Of a stretch of 64,000 nt of DNA, positions 34,349 through 42,166 are shown piece by piece (position 1 is the stretch's first letter; each line of letters begins with the position of its first letter). A program made the position numbers and the translations under genes. The notes under the pieces are model-generated. The model had not been told where the DNA came from. It saw nothing but the letters and a program-made list of their open reading frames with translations, and searched no databases. Source of the stretch: JAPWJZ01 sp964575605 (GTDB taxonomy: Bacteria; Pseudomonadota; Alphaproteobacteria; Micavibrionales; UBA2020). Where the stretch lies: positions 62,001 to 126,000 of the forward strand of contig CAZNRN010000007.1 of the NCBI GenBank assembly GCA_964575605.1, read 5' to 3'.

Positions 34349-34975
34349 TTAATATTTTTCACTATTTATAGCGGCAGTTAAATTTTCAATCTCATGGATA
34401 ATAGAATTTGAACGCTTGAGAGCGTCTTCGAACTTCTCATGACCTCTGAAGGGTTTTTCTTTGGGTGTAAATTTCACAGCAAGTTCTAATAAACCCTCCA
34501 TAACTTCGAGCAACAAGTTGAGGGTATTTTCTGTTGCATGAAAGGTTGAGCTAGGAAACTTTCTTTTGACCTGCCCCCATTGTGTATTTTTAACGAAGAA
34601 TCTCTCAGCGCCCTCGAAGGGGTCGATCAGCCCATGAAAAATTGTATTTCTGCATCTGAAGGTATAATCTGCGACATCAACCCATAGAGTAATAATTTTC
34701 CTGTAGCTTGGCTGGGAAGACTTTTGGCCTTCCGCCTTCATTATCTTTAATAGATCACTGAACTTCTTTCCATCTGTAGATGGATGCTTTCCCGTTGGGT
34801 CTTCCCCTGAAATGCTCCATACCGCCCTCTCAGTTACGAACTCCATTATCCCTGATAAGACCACGATTGCTCCTATCTTCTCCAAAATCTTAGAGTCGAT
34901 TTTAAGTTTTTCTAACATCGCAACTCTCGTTTTCTTCTTGCTCAAAATCCTCTCCCCAACGCTTCGTTGTTTCAT
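34349..34975 (-). CDS. HEPN-like protein of unknown function
   Basis: The 208-aa protein is mostly helical. It contains CRNTIFHGL with Arg109 and His114, that is R-N-x3-H, a form of the R-x4-6-H motif of HEPN ribonucleases. The surrounding pattern (a helix ending in a turn after the His, then a C-terminal helix rich in Leu) also fits that fold. HEPN proteins act as RNases in toxin-antitoxin and abortive-infection systems, but some members are inactive. No nucleotidyltransferase partner is adjacent. The gene is AT-rich compared with the relaxase beside it. The call is based only on the motif and helical content. Confidence 0.5.
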   Translation of the reverse strand: MKQRSVGERILSKKKTRVAMLEKLKIDSKILEKIGAIVVLSGIMEFVTERAVWSISGEDPTGKHPSTDGKKFSDLLKIMKAEGQKSSQPSYRKIITLWVDVADYTFRCRNTIFHGLIDPFEGAERFFVKNTQWGQVKRKFPSSTFHATENTLNLLLEVMEGLLELAVKFTPKEKPFRGHEKFEDALKRSNSIIHEIENLTAAINSEKY

Positions 34976-35064
34976 CTACCCACTATCTCGAAATACTATC
35001 TCAACCAACCCCTAAAATCCATAACGTCGCAGCCTCATGGCTGCGACGAAAATTTTAAAACAAC

Positions 35065-35100
35065 GAAGGCCGCCGCCGGTTTCTGCCGGCGGCGGCCTTC
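35065..35100 (-). terminator. Strong terminator hairpin after ardC
   Basis: GAAGGCCGCCGCCGG (35065-35079) and CCGGCGGCGGCCTTC (35086-35100) form a perfect 15-bp stem with a six-base loop. On the minus strand it is followed by GTTGTTTTAAAATTTT, as expected for termination of the ardC operon. Confidence 0.88.
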
Positions 35101-35113
35101 GTCTGTCAGCAGC

Positions 35114-36013
35114 TTATGCCGCTACCGCCTCCTCCCTGCGCTGCAAGCCTTGCAGGAAGTCGGCTGCGCGTTGCGCGTGGGCTGCCGCACTGAATATGGC
35201 GCGGCTGTCCTCCTTCAATGCTTTCAGCCAATGCGCCAAGTATGCCACATGGTCTTCCCTGATTTCCGGTGTTATGCCGAGGTCAGCAGATAGGAAGGCG
35301 GCGCCGAGTTCGGCTACAAGTTCCTCCCGCGCATACCCGTTATCCCCAAAACGCTTGGCGTTAAAGCTGCGGTCTAGGCGGGTCTTGTGGCTCGTCCAGT
35401 GGGTCAACTCATGCAAGATAGTCGCGTAATAGCTTTCTTTATCCTTGAAGGCTTCAAAGGGCGGCATCTGCACAATATCCCGCGCAGGGGCATAGTAAGC
35501 TTTATCTCCGCCGTGGCCGATAACCGCGCCCGTGTTGGCTATGAACTTTTCCGCATGGTCAAGGCGCTCCGCTAATGGCAGCGGGTTTTCAGGCTTGCCG
35601 TAGTAATGCGCTGGCAATCCCTCAATCTGCTCGACATTGAAGATAGAATAGCCCTTCATAAAAGGAATCTGCTTTTCAATTTCCTCGCCGCCTTCGCCTG
35701 TCTCGGTGCGGGTTATCTTGTTGGCATAGACCACAAGAGAACCTTGCTGCCCCTTGCGAACATGCGCCCCCAATTCCTGCGCCTGATTGTAGGTCATCCA
35801 GATAGGCGCGGAGTAACCCTTGTCCAAAGCTTCGCCCCATAGCATCAGGATATTGATACCCTGATATGGTGTGCCGTTGTGCCGCAGGGGGCGGGTAATT
35901 TTCCCCGCCGTATGTCCTGCGTTCCATGGCTTCATCCAGCTGCGGACTCCTTTCTCAAGGTCGGCAACAATGCGCTCCGTGACTCGCGTGTAAACGTCTT
36001 TGCGGTCGTTCAT
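35114..36013 (-). CDS. ardC: ArdC-like antirestriction protein with zincin-like domain
   Basis: The N-terminal half is the ArdC single-stranded-DNA-binding domain (KPWNAGHTAGKITRPLRHNG, YQGINILMLW, YNQAQELGAHVRKGQQG). The C-terminal half is a zincin-like metallopeptidase-fold domain with HELTHW (H-E-x-x-H) near residue 200 and a downstream EELVAELGAAFL that supplies the further ligand. ArdC proteins on conjugative elements protect incoming DNA from restriction. The ATG lies four bases after the stop of a 38-codon gene, whose end contains the GGAG ribosome-binding site, so the two are coupled. Confidence 0.92.
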   Translation of the reverse strand: MNDRKDVYTRVTERIVADLEKGVRSWMKPWNAGHTAGKITRPLRHNGTPYQGINILMLWGEALDKGYSAPIWMTYNQAQELGAHVRKGQQGSLVVYANKITRTETGEGGEEIEKQIPFMKGYSIFNVEQIEGLPAHYYGKPENPLPLAERLDHAEKFIANTGAVIGHGGDKAYYAPARDIVQMPPFEAFKDKESYYATILHELTHWTSHKTRLDRSFNAKRFGDNGYAREELVAELGAAFLSADLGITPEIREDHVAYLAHWLKALKEDSRAIFSAAAHAQRAADFLQGLQRREEAVAA

Positions 36014-36017
36014 GGCT

Positions 36018-36134
36018 TCACTCCTTTTCCCAGCGTTTAATCAACCAAGTGTTGAAATCGGCGGCGTTATAGTTGAAGTCCTCGCCAATCTTCCGCTTCC
36101 AAAACTCGGCATTTTTCTGTGGTTGTTCCTGCAT
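36018..36134 (-). CDS. 38-aa conserved-context small protein upstream of ardC
   Basis: An ATG at 36134, preceded by GAGGGGGAAGCC, opens a frame for 38 residues starting MQEQPQKNAEFWKRKIGEDF and ending TWLIKRWEKE. The stop lies four bases before the ardC start and the last codons contain the ardC ribosome-binding site. The composition (aromatic and charged residues) looks like a real small helical protein. Its function is unknown; translation of it may simply set ardC expression. Confidence 0.6.
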   Translation of the reverse strand: MQEQPQKNAEFWKRKIGEDFNYNAADFNTWLIKRWEKE

Positions 36135-36144
36135 GGCTTCCCCC

Positions 36145-36378
36145 TCACGCTGCGCGTTGTTCTGCGGAGAGCATCACATCCACAAAGTTCTCGGCTCCCC
36201 CTGCTTGCTCGATAATGGATGCGGCGAAAGCCTCATTCATGATGGGTGTAGCGATTGCGCGGCTAGTCACTTTCAGGCTGATGATTTCTTCCCCTTGGAT
36301 ACGGGAAAGAAAGCGGTTTGGCTCTGCGCTGATTTCGATGGTCAGGCCATTCCAGTTCGTTTGCGTTTGCGTTTTCAT
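36145..36378 (-). CDS. 77-aa hypothetical protein, first gene of ardC operon
   Basis: AAGGAAG lies six bases before the ATG. The protein begins MKTQTQTNWNGLTIEISAEP and has a predicted small alpha/beta character with no membrane segment. It ends ten bases before the 38-aa gene. It may be a DNA-binding or ArdC-associated protein; there is no motif to decide. Confidence 0.62.
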   Translation of the reverse strand: MKTQTQTNWNGLTIEISAEPNRFLSRIQGEEIISLKVTSRAIATPIMNEAFAASIIEQAGGAENFVDVMLSAEQRAA

Positions 36379-36453
36379 GTTCTACTTCCTTCTTGGATTT
36401 ACGGGTTTCGCATGAAACCCGAACGCCAAGCGGCGAGCGCGAGCGGGGTGTGC

Positions 36454-36557
36454 GGCGCAAGGGCGGCGCAGGCCGAGGGGTATCACCCATGCTGCACAAG
36501 CACTTGCGCGGAAGCATGGGGATACGGCCTGCGCCGTTCATCGAAGACCCTTGCGCC
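36454..36557. repeat. 104-bp nested inverted repeat (about 33 base pairs)
   Basis: Four pairs of arms are nested in order: GGCGCAAGGG/CCCTTGCGCC (36454-36463 with 36548-36557), GGCGCAGGCC/GGCCTGCGCC (36465-36474 with 36526-36535), GTATC/GATAC (36480-36484 with 36521-36525) and CCCATGCT/AGCATGGG (36486-36493 with 36513-36520). The loop is 19 bases. The internal gaps are unequal (one base against twelve on the outer side), which is more typical of a folded RNA than of a DNA cruciform. Confidence 0.7.
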
Positions 36558-37018
36558 GTGAGGGGTTAAGACCCCTGCCCTAAATTTGCATCCATATTTT
36601 CTTGCGAAAGCGATTGAAACCCGAATGGGCGAAGACAACGCAGTTGGCTTCGTGAGCCTGCGAATAAAGCGCGGTGCGCTGCTTGCAGAGCATTTGCCAT
36701 GTCTTGCGCTTGTCCGTTTTCTAAGGCGTGTCAGTCGCCTCCGGTCTAATCAATCCGCTTGTTCTGGCTCATCTTTCATTATCAGCATTTGAAACTGTTT
36801 GTTCCTCTCACGCTGCAATTGTCCATCGTTCCAAAATTGCGTCTAAGGGCGCTGCTTTACGCAGTTTATTTGCCCCTGTCCTTCTGGCCGCTGTCGGCCT
36901 TCTTATTCTGCATCCTGGCATCTGTTCGCCTTAATGCCTTCAAGCCCTAAAGGGCTTCTCCACAAGTGTTCCGCCAAGTGCAGGCAGGCGATACGAGCTG
37001 CTCAGTCCGCTCCATGAA

Positions 37019-37036
37019 GGCCGCGAGGTCGCGGCC
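37019..37036. promoter_or_regulatory. GC-rich palindrome before the 65-aa gene
   Basis: GGCCGCGA-GG-TCGCGGCC is an 18-bp perfect dyad ending 20 bases before the ATG at 37056 and just upstream of the GGAG site. It could be an operator or a leader hairpin. Confidence 0.4.
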
Positions 37037-37055
37037 AGAAAAACAGGAGCGAAAC

Positions 37056-37253
37056 ATGACGTACATCATCACGACGCAGGAACTCGAACACTTGAGCGAA
37101 GCGGAACTGCACCAGAAGTTTCACGCGATACTGAACGATCTCGCCCGCCGCAATATGGCGGCGGCGGATTGCCCGCTGGCGACGGTGACACTTGAAAACA
37201 TCCGTCGCGCAATCCAGCGCAAACGGGCGCGCGCGCCTCGCCCGCGCTTCTGA
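37056..37253 (+). CDS. 65-aa hypothetical protein
   Basis: The ATG at 37056 has GGAG seven bases upstream. The product begins MTYIITTQELEHLSEAELHQ and ends with a very basic tail (RKRARAPRPRF), typical of small nucleic-acid-binding proteins. A strong palindrome lies directly upstream. The gene stands alone between the structured region and a convergent secreted-protein gene. Its function is unknown. Confidence 0.6.
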   Translation: MTYIITTQELEHLSEAELHQKFHAILNDLARRNMAAADCPLATVTLENIRRAIQRKRARAPRPRF

Positions 37254-37322
37254 CGCAGACTCAAGCGAAAGGCGCGTAAGCTACGCGCCATTCGCTAATT
37301 TTTGGATTATGTATTTATTGAG

Positions 37323-38054
37323 TTATTTGCAAACTTGCTTGGAAATTTCTTTGTCATCTTTCAGAACAGCTAAACTATTCTGACATTCTTCTTCGCAAAG
37401 ACGCGGGGCATCAAAAACGTAGGAGTAGTTACCATTAACAAAAGTATATACTTCGCCGCCCATTGTCCCTTGATGCTCTACATCGCCCTTTAAGCTAAGT
37501 TCAGGCTTTTCAGTTAAGGGGCTTTTCTTATCCCAAACAAAGTAATGGTATCCATCAGCATGAGATTGAATCCGGATATGCTTTTTCTCAGTATCGCAAC
37601 TTGCTACGAGACTGTCGTAACCATGCAAGCTTGCATGAAGACTCAATGCTTCCTTTTTCCGCGCTTCCTGAAGTTTTTTTAACAACGAAGATGTGCCTTG
37701 AGGCGCATTAACTTTTCCATTTACGATCCATATCCCGCTATCCAGCAACAAGCCTTTTGAGCCAACTGGCTCAGACTTTGATTTTAAAATTGCGTCTATA
37801 CTGTCTTTATCAAAGAAATCATCCCAGTTAGACACAAACTCATCTGCGTTATTGACAGACGGCAGCGGGTAGCTCATCTCAACCGGATAACTGATAAGAT
37901 TAGCAACTGCCATTTTATCGTTTGCCTTCAACGCGGCTTTAAATGCCTCCTCTGTTTTATACTCCTGAGTATAATCCACTCCGGTTTGCCCTTGAGCGAA
38001 GGCTACGGAAGAAATATTCATCAAAATCATAAGAGCTAGGGCAATAAGTCGCAT
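37323..38054 (-). CDS. Secreted protein of unknown function
   Basis: The ATG at 38054 with GGAAAG upstream gives a clean signal peptide (MRLIALALMILMNISSVAFA). The mature protein of about 220 residues has Cys pairs near the C-terminus (LCEEECQN and a final VCK) that could form disulfides. The coding DNA is clearly more AT-rich than its neighbours. It is transcribed away from the LexA-controlled cassette, with which it shares a 211-bp intergenic region. I do not recognise a family. Confidence 0.65.
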   Translation of the reverse strand: MRLIALALMILMNISSVAFAQGQTGVDYTQEYKTEEAFKAALKANDKMAVANLISYPVEMSYPLPSVNNADEFVSNWDDFFDKDSIDAILKSKSEPVGSKGLLLDSGIWIVNGKVNAPQGTSSLLKKLQEARKKEALSLHASLHGYDSLVASCDTEKKHIRIQSHADGYHYFVWDKKSPLTEKPELSLKGDVEHQGTMGGEVYTFVNGNYSYVFDAPRLCEEECQNSLAVLKDDKEISKQVCK

Positions 38055-38187
38055 TTGAACTTTCCAATCGTGCTGTCTGGGAATTTCAACCTGATAGCAG
38101 CCGCCCTTGTGGATAACCAAGTGAATAAATTCTATCATCCCCCTTGTTTCCGAACTTAAGCCATTGTATTATATATGTTTATGATAT

Positions 38188-38202
38188 GTTCCTTGTCTGT
38201 TC
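38188..38202 (+). promoter_or_regulatory. LexA (SOS) box, GTTC-N7-GTTC
   Basis: The sequence GTTCCTTGTCTGTTC is an exact match to the alphaproteobacterial LexA direct repeat. It lies 64 bp before the first gene of the umuDC cassette, where it would repress that promoter until DNA damage. This fixes both the regulation and the likely host class. Confidence 0.85.
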
Positions 38203-38265
38203 ATATTTTCGCTGATATCCTGACCTTGAGTCGACCGCCCCGGTTGTTATTTCAGGAGACATTTC

Positions 38266-38445
38266 ATGGCAAAAGAACTGAAGAAATCCGACGTGCGCGA
38301 ATTGGAAGATGCCCTGACTGTAGCGAAAATCGCCTGTCATCGCTTTAAAAGTAAAGTCCCTTACGCTGGCAATCTCTATGATTGTGCGGAAGACGTTATC
38401 CACGCCATAGAGCAAATGGCGAAAGAAACTCCCAATGTCGCTTAG
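38266..38445 (+). CDS. 59-aa protein, first gene of the SOS cassette
   Basis: AGGAG lies about eight bases before the ATG. The protein begins MAKELKKSDVRELEDALTVA and is helical, with two Cys residues (IACHRF and LYDCAEDV). Its last 11 bases overlap the umuD start, so translation is coupled. It is the first gene behind the LexA box. No family is recognised; it may modulate the polymerase or be a small regulator. Confidence 0.62.
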   Translation: MAKELKKSDVRELEDALTVAKIACHRFKSKVPYAGNLYDCAEDVIHAIEQMAKETPNVA

Positions 38446-38902
38446 AACAACAACAGCTTCCCGTAAATCCGGCGTTGCTAAACTGGTGTTCTATGCACCA
38501 GTTGACGCTATCGCTGCGGTCGTGCCTTTTTATTCCTCGCTTATATCGGCGGGGTTTCCTTCCCCTGCCGATGATCACCTTCAAAACAGGCTCGACCTTA
38601 CGGCGCATGTCGTCCGACACCCTGCCGCTACTTTCTTCGTGCGGGTACAGGGCGAAAGCATGCGCGATGCGAATGTCCACGATGGGGATATTCTCGTCGT
38701 GGACAAAGCTGAAACCGCGACACATAACAAAATCGTTATCGCCGTGCTTAACGGCGAATATGTATGCAAAAGGCTCTACAAGCGCGGCGGCGTTATCCGG
38801 CTTCTGCCGGAAAATCCCGCCTTCAAGCCTATCGAAATTACTGAGGATATGGACTTTGAGATTTGGGGGGTGGTCACGCATATCCTCCACCAAGCGCGGT
38901 AA
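38435..38902 (+). CDS. umuD: UmuD-like SOS mutagenesis peptidase
   Basis: This LexA/UmuD-family protein cleaves itself after DNA damage, and the shortened form activates the UmuC polymerase. The cleavage site is seen in SLISAGFPSPADD (Ala-Gly), the catalytic Ser in VQGESMRDA and the catalytic Lys in YVCKRL. There is no N-terminal helix-turn-helix, so it is UmuD and not LexA. The TAA stop overlaps the umuC ATG as TAATG. The length (155 aa) is slightly greater than E. coli UmuD (139 aa). Confidence 0.93.
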   Translation: MSLRTTTASRKSGVAKLVFYAPVDAIAAVVPFYSSLISAGFPSPADDHLQNRLDLTAHVVRHPAATFFVRVQGESMRDANVHDGDILVVDKAETATHNKIVIAVLNGEYVCKRLYKRGGVIRLLPENPAFKPIEITEDMDFEIWGVVTHILHQAR

Positions 38903-40173
38903 TGTTCGCGCTGGTGGATTGCAATAATTTCTACGCTTCTTGCGAAAGGAATTTCAATCCTAAGCTACGCGGTCGGCCTATCGTTGTGCTTTCTAACAAC
39001 GATGGCTGCGTAGTGGCGCGAAGCGCAGAAGCCAAAGCCCTCGGCATTGATATGGGCGGGCCGTATTTCAAGATTAAAGACCTTCTCACCCACCACAAAG
39101 TCGCCGTGTTCTCGTCGAACTATACCCTATACGGCGATATGTCGTGGCGCGTGATGACGACGCTGGCGCAGTTTTCGCCGGATATGGAGATTTACTCCAT
39201 AGACGAGGCGTTTCTCGGCCTGAAGGGTTTTAGCAATCTTCCCGCTATGGCGGTCAATATCAGGTCTACCGTGCGCCAATGGACAGGTATTCCCGTCAGC
39301 GTCGGCATAGCCCCCACTAAAACCCTCGCCAAACTCGCCAACCATACCGCAAAGAAGAACGCCACCTATAATGGCACTTGCGTTCTTGATACCCCTGCGT
39401 CTTGGCTTCCTATCCTCGCAAATTTTGCCGTCAGAGACATTTGGGGCGTCGGCGGCCAGTATGCCAAGATGCTGAACGCGCATGGCGTAGATACCGCCCT
39501 GAAATTCGCCCAGCTGCCGGATACATGGCTTCGCAAAAATATGTCCGTTGTGGGCTTGCGTACCGCGCAGGAATTGCGCGGCGTTCCCTGCCTTGAACTG
39601 GAACAAGAGGCAGACCCCAAAAAGGGCGTTACCGTTTCCCGCAGCTTCGGGAAACGGCTTACTGCCTTCACCGAGATACGGGAGGCAATGGCTACTTATG
39701 CCTCCCGCGCGGGGGAAAAGCTGCGGCGTGAAAATCTGCAGGCCAAGCATATATTAGTTTTCATGCACACAAGCCCTCATGCCACGGATAAGGTCAAAGA
39801 CCCTTTTTATGCGCCTCAAATGTCCTTTGCTATGCCGCATTACACCAATTACACTCCCGAATTGGTGCATTACGCCTGCTGGGCGCTCTTGAAGATGTAT
39901 AAGCCCGGCTACCGCTACATGAAATGCGGCGTAATGTTCACCGATCTGGTCGCAGCTGGTAAACACATGCTCGACCTTTTCGACACGCGGGACATGACGC
40001 AACAGGCTAGTCTTATGAAGGCGATTGACTCGATTAACGGCAAGATGGGAAGCCGCACCATATTTCTCGGGGCGGCTGGCGCAAAACAGGAATGGGCTGG
40101 CGCGTCCTCCCTCCGGTCGCGTCCTTTCACGACCGATTGGGACAGCCTCATGGAAGTAAGGGCGGATTTATGA
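38902..40173 (+). CDS. umuC: Y-family DNA polymerase V catalytic subunit
   Basis: This translesion polymerase copies damaged DNA with low fidelity. The N-terminus MFALVDCNNFYASCERNFNP contains the first catalytic Asp of Y-family enzymes, and YSIDEAFLGL contains the second acidic cluster. NDGCVVARS and GIPVSVGIAPTKTLAKLANH are further family motifs. The length of 423 aa matches E. coli UmuC. The start at 38902 overlaps the umuD stop and the stop overlaps the next gene as ATGA. Island-borne umuDC pairs are common on plasmids and ICEs. Confidence 0.94.
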   Translation: MFALVDCNNFYASCERNFNPKLRGRPIVVLSNNDGCVVARSAEAKALGIDMGGPYFKIKDLLTHHKVAVFSSNYTLYGDMSWRVMTTLAQFSPDMEIYSIDEAFLGLKGFSNLPAMAVNIRSTVRQWTGIPVSVGIAPTKTLAKLANHTAKKNATYNGTCVLDTPASWLPILANFAVRDIWGVGGQYAKMLNAHGVDTALKFAQLPDTWLRKNMSVVGLRTAQELRGVPCLELEQEADPKKGVTVSRSFGKRLTAFTEIREAMATYASRAGEKLRRENLQAKHILVFMHTSPHATDKVKDPFYAPQMSFAMPHYTNYTPELVHYACWALLKMYKPGYRYMKCGVMFTDLVAAGKHMLDLFDTRDMTQQASLMKAIDSINGKMGSRTIFLGAAGAKQEWAGASSLRSRPFTTDWDSLMEVRADL

Positions 40174-40664
40174 AAGCTAAAAGAGTATATAAAAATGATC
40201 TAACTATTGAGCATTTAAAACTCGCTTGTAAGCAGTACAAGCAAATGCGTAAAGCTGGCGTCACCGAAAATTACGCGATCAGGCAATTAGAATTTTTTTC
40301 GGACGTATATTCAAAAATAGCCATCCAAAAATCCCGCGCTCCCCATCATTCCAAGAGAGTGAAACTATGGTCGTATAAAGCCTTGCGTTGGAGAAAACTT
40401 AATCCAGATGCAAAGGCGCGGGATTTCCTGAGAGTTGAGCATGGAACTCCTCGCAGGGCATTTGCGCGACTTGTATTAGAACTAGAAGAGGCTGGGAAAT
40501 TAAAGGTCAAAGAATTAGACAAGCTTGTAAAAAAATATTGGAAGCTCGCCGTAATTACGTTGGACGAAGACTTGCGACTAAATAAAATTGCAAGGTCTAG
40601 AAAATACAGTAGCCCTCGAAGACGTTGGCGTGCCGCTGGTATTCGTCTAAAAACGATCCGGTGA
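40170..40664 (+). CDS. Unknown basic protein inside the SOS cassette
   Basis: The 164-aa protein is rich in Lys and Arg and mostly helical, with no membrane segment. It begins MKAKRVYKNDLTIEHLKLAC and ends with a basic tail (RKYSSPRRRWRAAGIRLKTIR minus its last residues). It is coupled to umuC by an ATGA overlap and lies four bases before the SRAP gene, so it is under the same LexA control. The coding DNA is more AT-rich than umuC. Nucleic-acid binding is likely from composition. I recognise no homologue. Confidence 0.6.
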   Translation: MKAKRVYKNDLTIEHLKLACKQYKQMRKAGVTENYAIRQLEFFSDVYSKIAIQKSRAPHHSKRVKLWSYKALRWRKLNPDAKARDFLRVEHGTPRRAFARLVLELEEAGKLKVKELDKLVKKYWKLAVITLDEDLRLNKIARSRKYSSPRRRWRAAGIRLKTIR

Positions 40665-40668
40665 CGCA

Positions 40669-41343
40669 ATGTGTGGTCGCTTCGCTGTCATTAAAAAGTT
40701 TGAAGAAATCGCAGCCTATTACGATGCCCGCTCCTTTGGCGGCGAGGAATGGCAGGGAAATTATAACGTATGCCCGACACAGCTAGTTCCGGTTCTAGTT
40801 GAGGAGCCGGATGGACGGGAATTGCGCCTGATGAAATGGGGGCTTATCCCCTTTTGGGCTAAGGACAAGAAAATTGCCAGCAGCATGATTAATGCCCGTT
40901 CCGAAACTGTCAAAGAAAAGCCAGGATTTAGAGATTCATTCAAGAATAAGCGTTGCGTCATTCCCGCAAGCGGCTTTTATGAATGGCAGAAATTAACATC
41001 AGTAAAAAAAGAGCCTTACTATTTCACTCCGAAGGAAGGGCTGTTCTCCTTCGCAGGACTTTGGAGCAGTTGGATTTCACCGGTAAGTATCGAGGTCGAA
41101 ACCTTCTCGATCATCACGACAGAGGCGAATGAATTGATTAAACCTATCCACGACCGTATGCCGGTAATGCTGGGGCATAATAGCTGGTCTGCGTGGATGG
41201 CGAAGGAAACCAAGCCAAATGAACTACAAGAACTAATGACACCAGCTCCTGCCAACCAAATGAAGGTTGTTCAGGTTTCGCAATACGTCAATAAAGTGAA
41301 AAACGCTGGCGCACAGTGCATTGCGCCATTGAATAGTCTTTAA
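40669..41343 (+). CDS. yedK: SRAP-family abasic-site-protecting protein (YedK/HMCES)
   Basis: The protein forms a covalent link with abasic sites in single-stranded DNA and shields them from error-prone processing. The catalytic Cys2 is in the MCGRF start, the conserved Asn is in MINARSET, the Glu in SGFYEWQ and the His in IHDRMPVML. The length of 224 aa is normal. It follows the unknown basic gene by four bases at the end of the LexA-controlled cassette, so SOS induction would bring out translesion synthesis and abasic-site protection together. Confidence 0.93.
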   Translation: MCGRFAVIKKFEEIAAYYDARSFGGEEWQGNYNVCPTQLVPVLVEEPDGRELRLMKWGLIPFWAKDKKIASSMINARSETVKEKPGFRDSFKNKRCVIPASGFYEWQKLTSVKKEPYYFTPKEGLFSFAGLWSSWISPVSIEVETFSIITTEANELIKPIHDRMPVMLGHNSWSAWMAKETKPNELQELMTPAPANQMKVVQVSQYVNKVKNAGAQCIAPLNSL

Positions 41344-41542
41344 AGGTTTGCGCTGGCTACGTCCTGTTCAGGACGTTGATCGCCACCATGACAATGTTCA
41401 TCTGTCATTGCGCCCGTGAAACAGTCGGTCGTCCGACCTTTCCTGTCTCACGGTAGTAACATATCCCGCGCCGACGTTCATCGGCTCATACGGAATATGT
41501 TTTCAAGTTTTAGATTTGAAGTTTGCCGCTTAATCCAAAGCG

Positions 41543-41959
41543 TCAATCGCGCTTTGGTTTTCCGACATAAATGGCATACGCCTTTGCCTTAGACTGCATT
41601 TCACTAGCAAAGAATGAGCTAAAGGAGGTCGTGCCATTGGAATTGTAGCCAGTTCCAAAACCGCTCATGTTAGTGCCGCCAGCATCCGTATTGAGCAAGA
41701 GAATTCCATTTGCTCCTAAAGCGGCTGCCTTCTTCTTCATGTCGGCAATAATCATGTCCGTGTTGTGCTGTTGAGTCATGCCATCGCTTGCCCAAGAGTC
41801 GAGGATGGCGACCTTCTCGTAATGCTTGGGAGCGTCTACGTAAATCTTTACTTGTTCGGGTGCTATAGCGGCGCGTTGCTTACCAACTACAATTTGGGAT
41901 GTATTAGCGCATCCAGTAAGAAGGAAGCAGCAGAGAATAAGCGAAACGAAAAGACGCAT
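41543..41959 (-). CDS. Lipoprotein of unknown function
   Basis: A signal peptide ends in the lipobox LLTGCANT (Cys17). The mature protein contains a small domain with YEKVAILDSWASDG and MKKKAAALGANGILLLNTD. This is the general pattern of several small outer-membrane lipoprotein families in which a helix ending A-x-x-x-G-A-N is followed by a strand. The C-terminal part is Gly/Ser-rich before KAYAIYV. It is convergent with yedK and lies beside the island tRNA and integrase. The function is unknown. Confidence 0.62.
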   Translation of the reverse strand: MRLFVSLILCCFLLTGCANTSQIVVGKQRAAIAPEQVKIYVDAPKHYEKVAILDSWASDGMTQQHNTDMIIADMKKKAAALGANGILLLNTDAGGTNMSGFGTGYNSNGTTSFSSFFASEMQSKAKAYAIYVGKPKRD

Positions 41960-42017
41960 GATTTTTTTGCCCGTTTTAGAAAAGAACCGAAGGAAGACAA
42001 TTCAATGAAATTAAAAG

Positions 42018-42104
42018 TGGTGCCTCTGGTCGGACTCGAACCAACACGCCCTTGCGGACTACGCATTTTGAGTGCGTCGCGTCTACCAATTTCGCCACAG
42101 AGGC
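42018..42104 (-). tRNA. tRNA-Leu(CAA), intact, carried by the island
   Basis: Read on the minus strand, the acceptor strands GCCTCTG and CAGAGGC pair over 7 bp. The anticodon stem ACGCA/TGCGT closes the loop CTCAAAA with anticodon CAA. A leucine-type long variable arm follows, then a T arm with TTCGAGT, and the CCA end is encoded (42018-42020). It reads UUG codons. It has the same anticodon as the host gene broken by the island but different acceptor and anticodon stems, so it is not the host copy. It lies 62 bp from the integrase stop. Confidence 0.93.
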
Positions 42105-42166
42105 ACGAGTGTATTTTTATATGATACTGTGACTTGAAGCAACTATAAAAAAGTCTTTTAAAATCG

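Larger units (their letters stand above)
36379..37055. other. 677-bp structured non-coding region
   Basis: No credible gene is seen. The left part holds a very long nested inverted repeat (36454-36557) followed by AGGGGT/ACCCCT (36561-36576). Farther right are AAGCCCT/AGGGCTT (36942-36957) and GGCCGCGA/TCGCGGCC (37019-37036). The region separates the leftward ardC operon from a rightward 65-aa gene and must contain both promoters. It could also encode a non-coding RNA or be a replication or transfer site. Confidence 0.5.

Noticed and set aside
34349..34975. HEPN-MNT toxin-antitoxin pair with the gene at 34015-34347
   Set aside because: The neighbour is convergent and has no nucleotidyltransferase motif (GSxxxGxxxxxSDxD), so a pair cannot be supported.
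36586..36950. Short rightward frames between the ardC operon and the 65-aa gene
   Set aside because: No ribosome-binding sites, several overlapping frames of equal quality, and no conserved-looking sequence; treated as non-coding.
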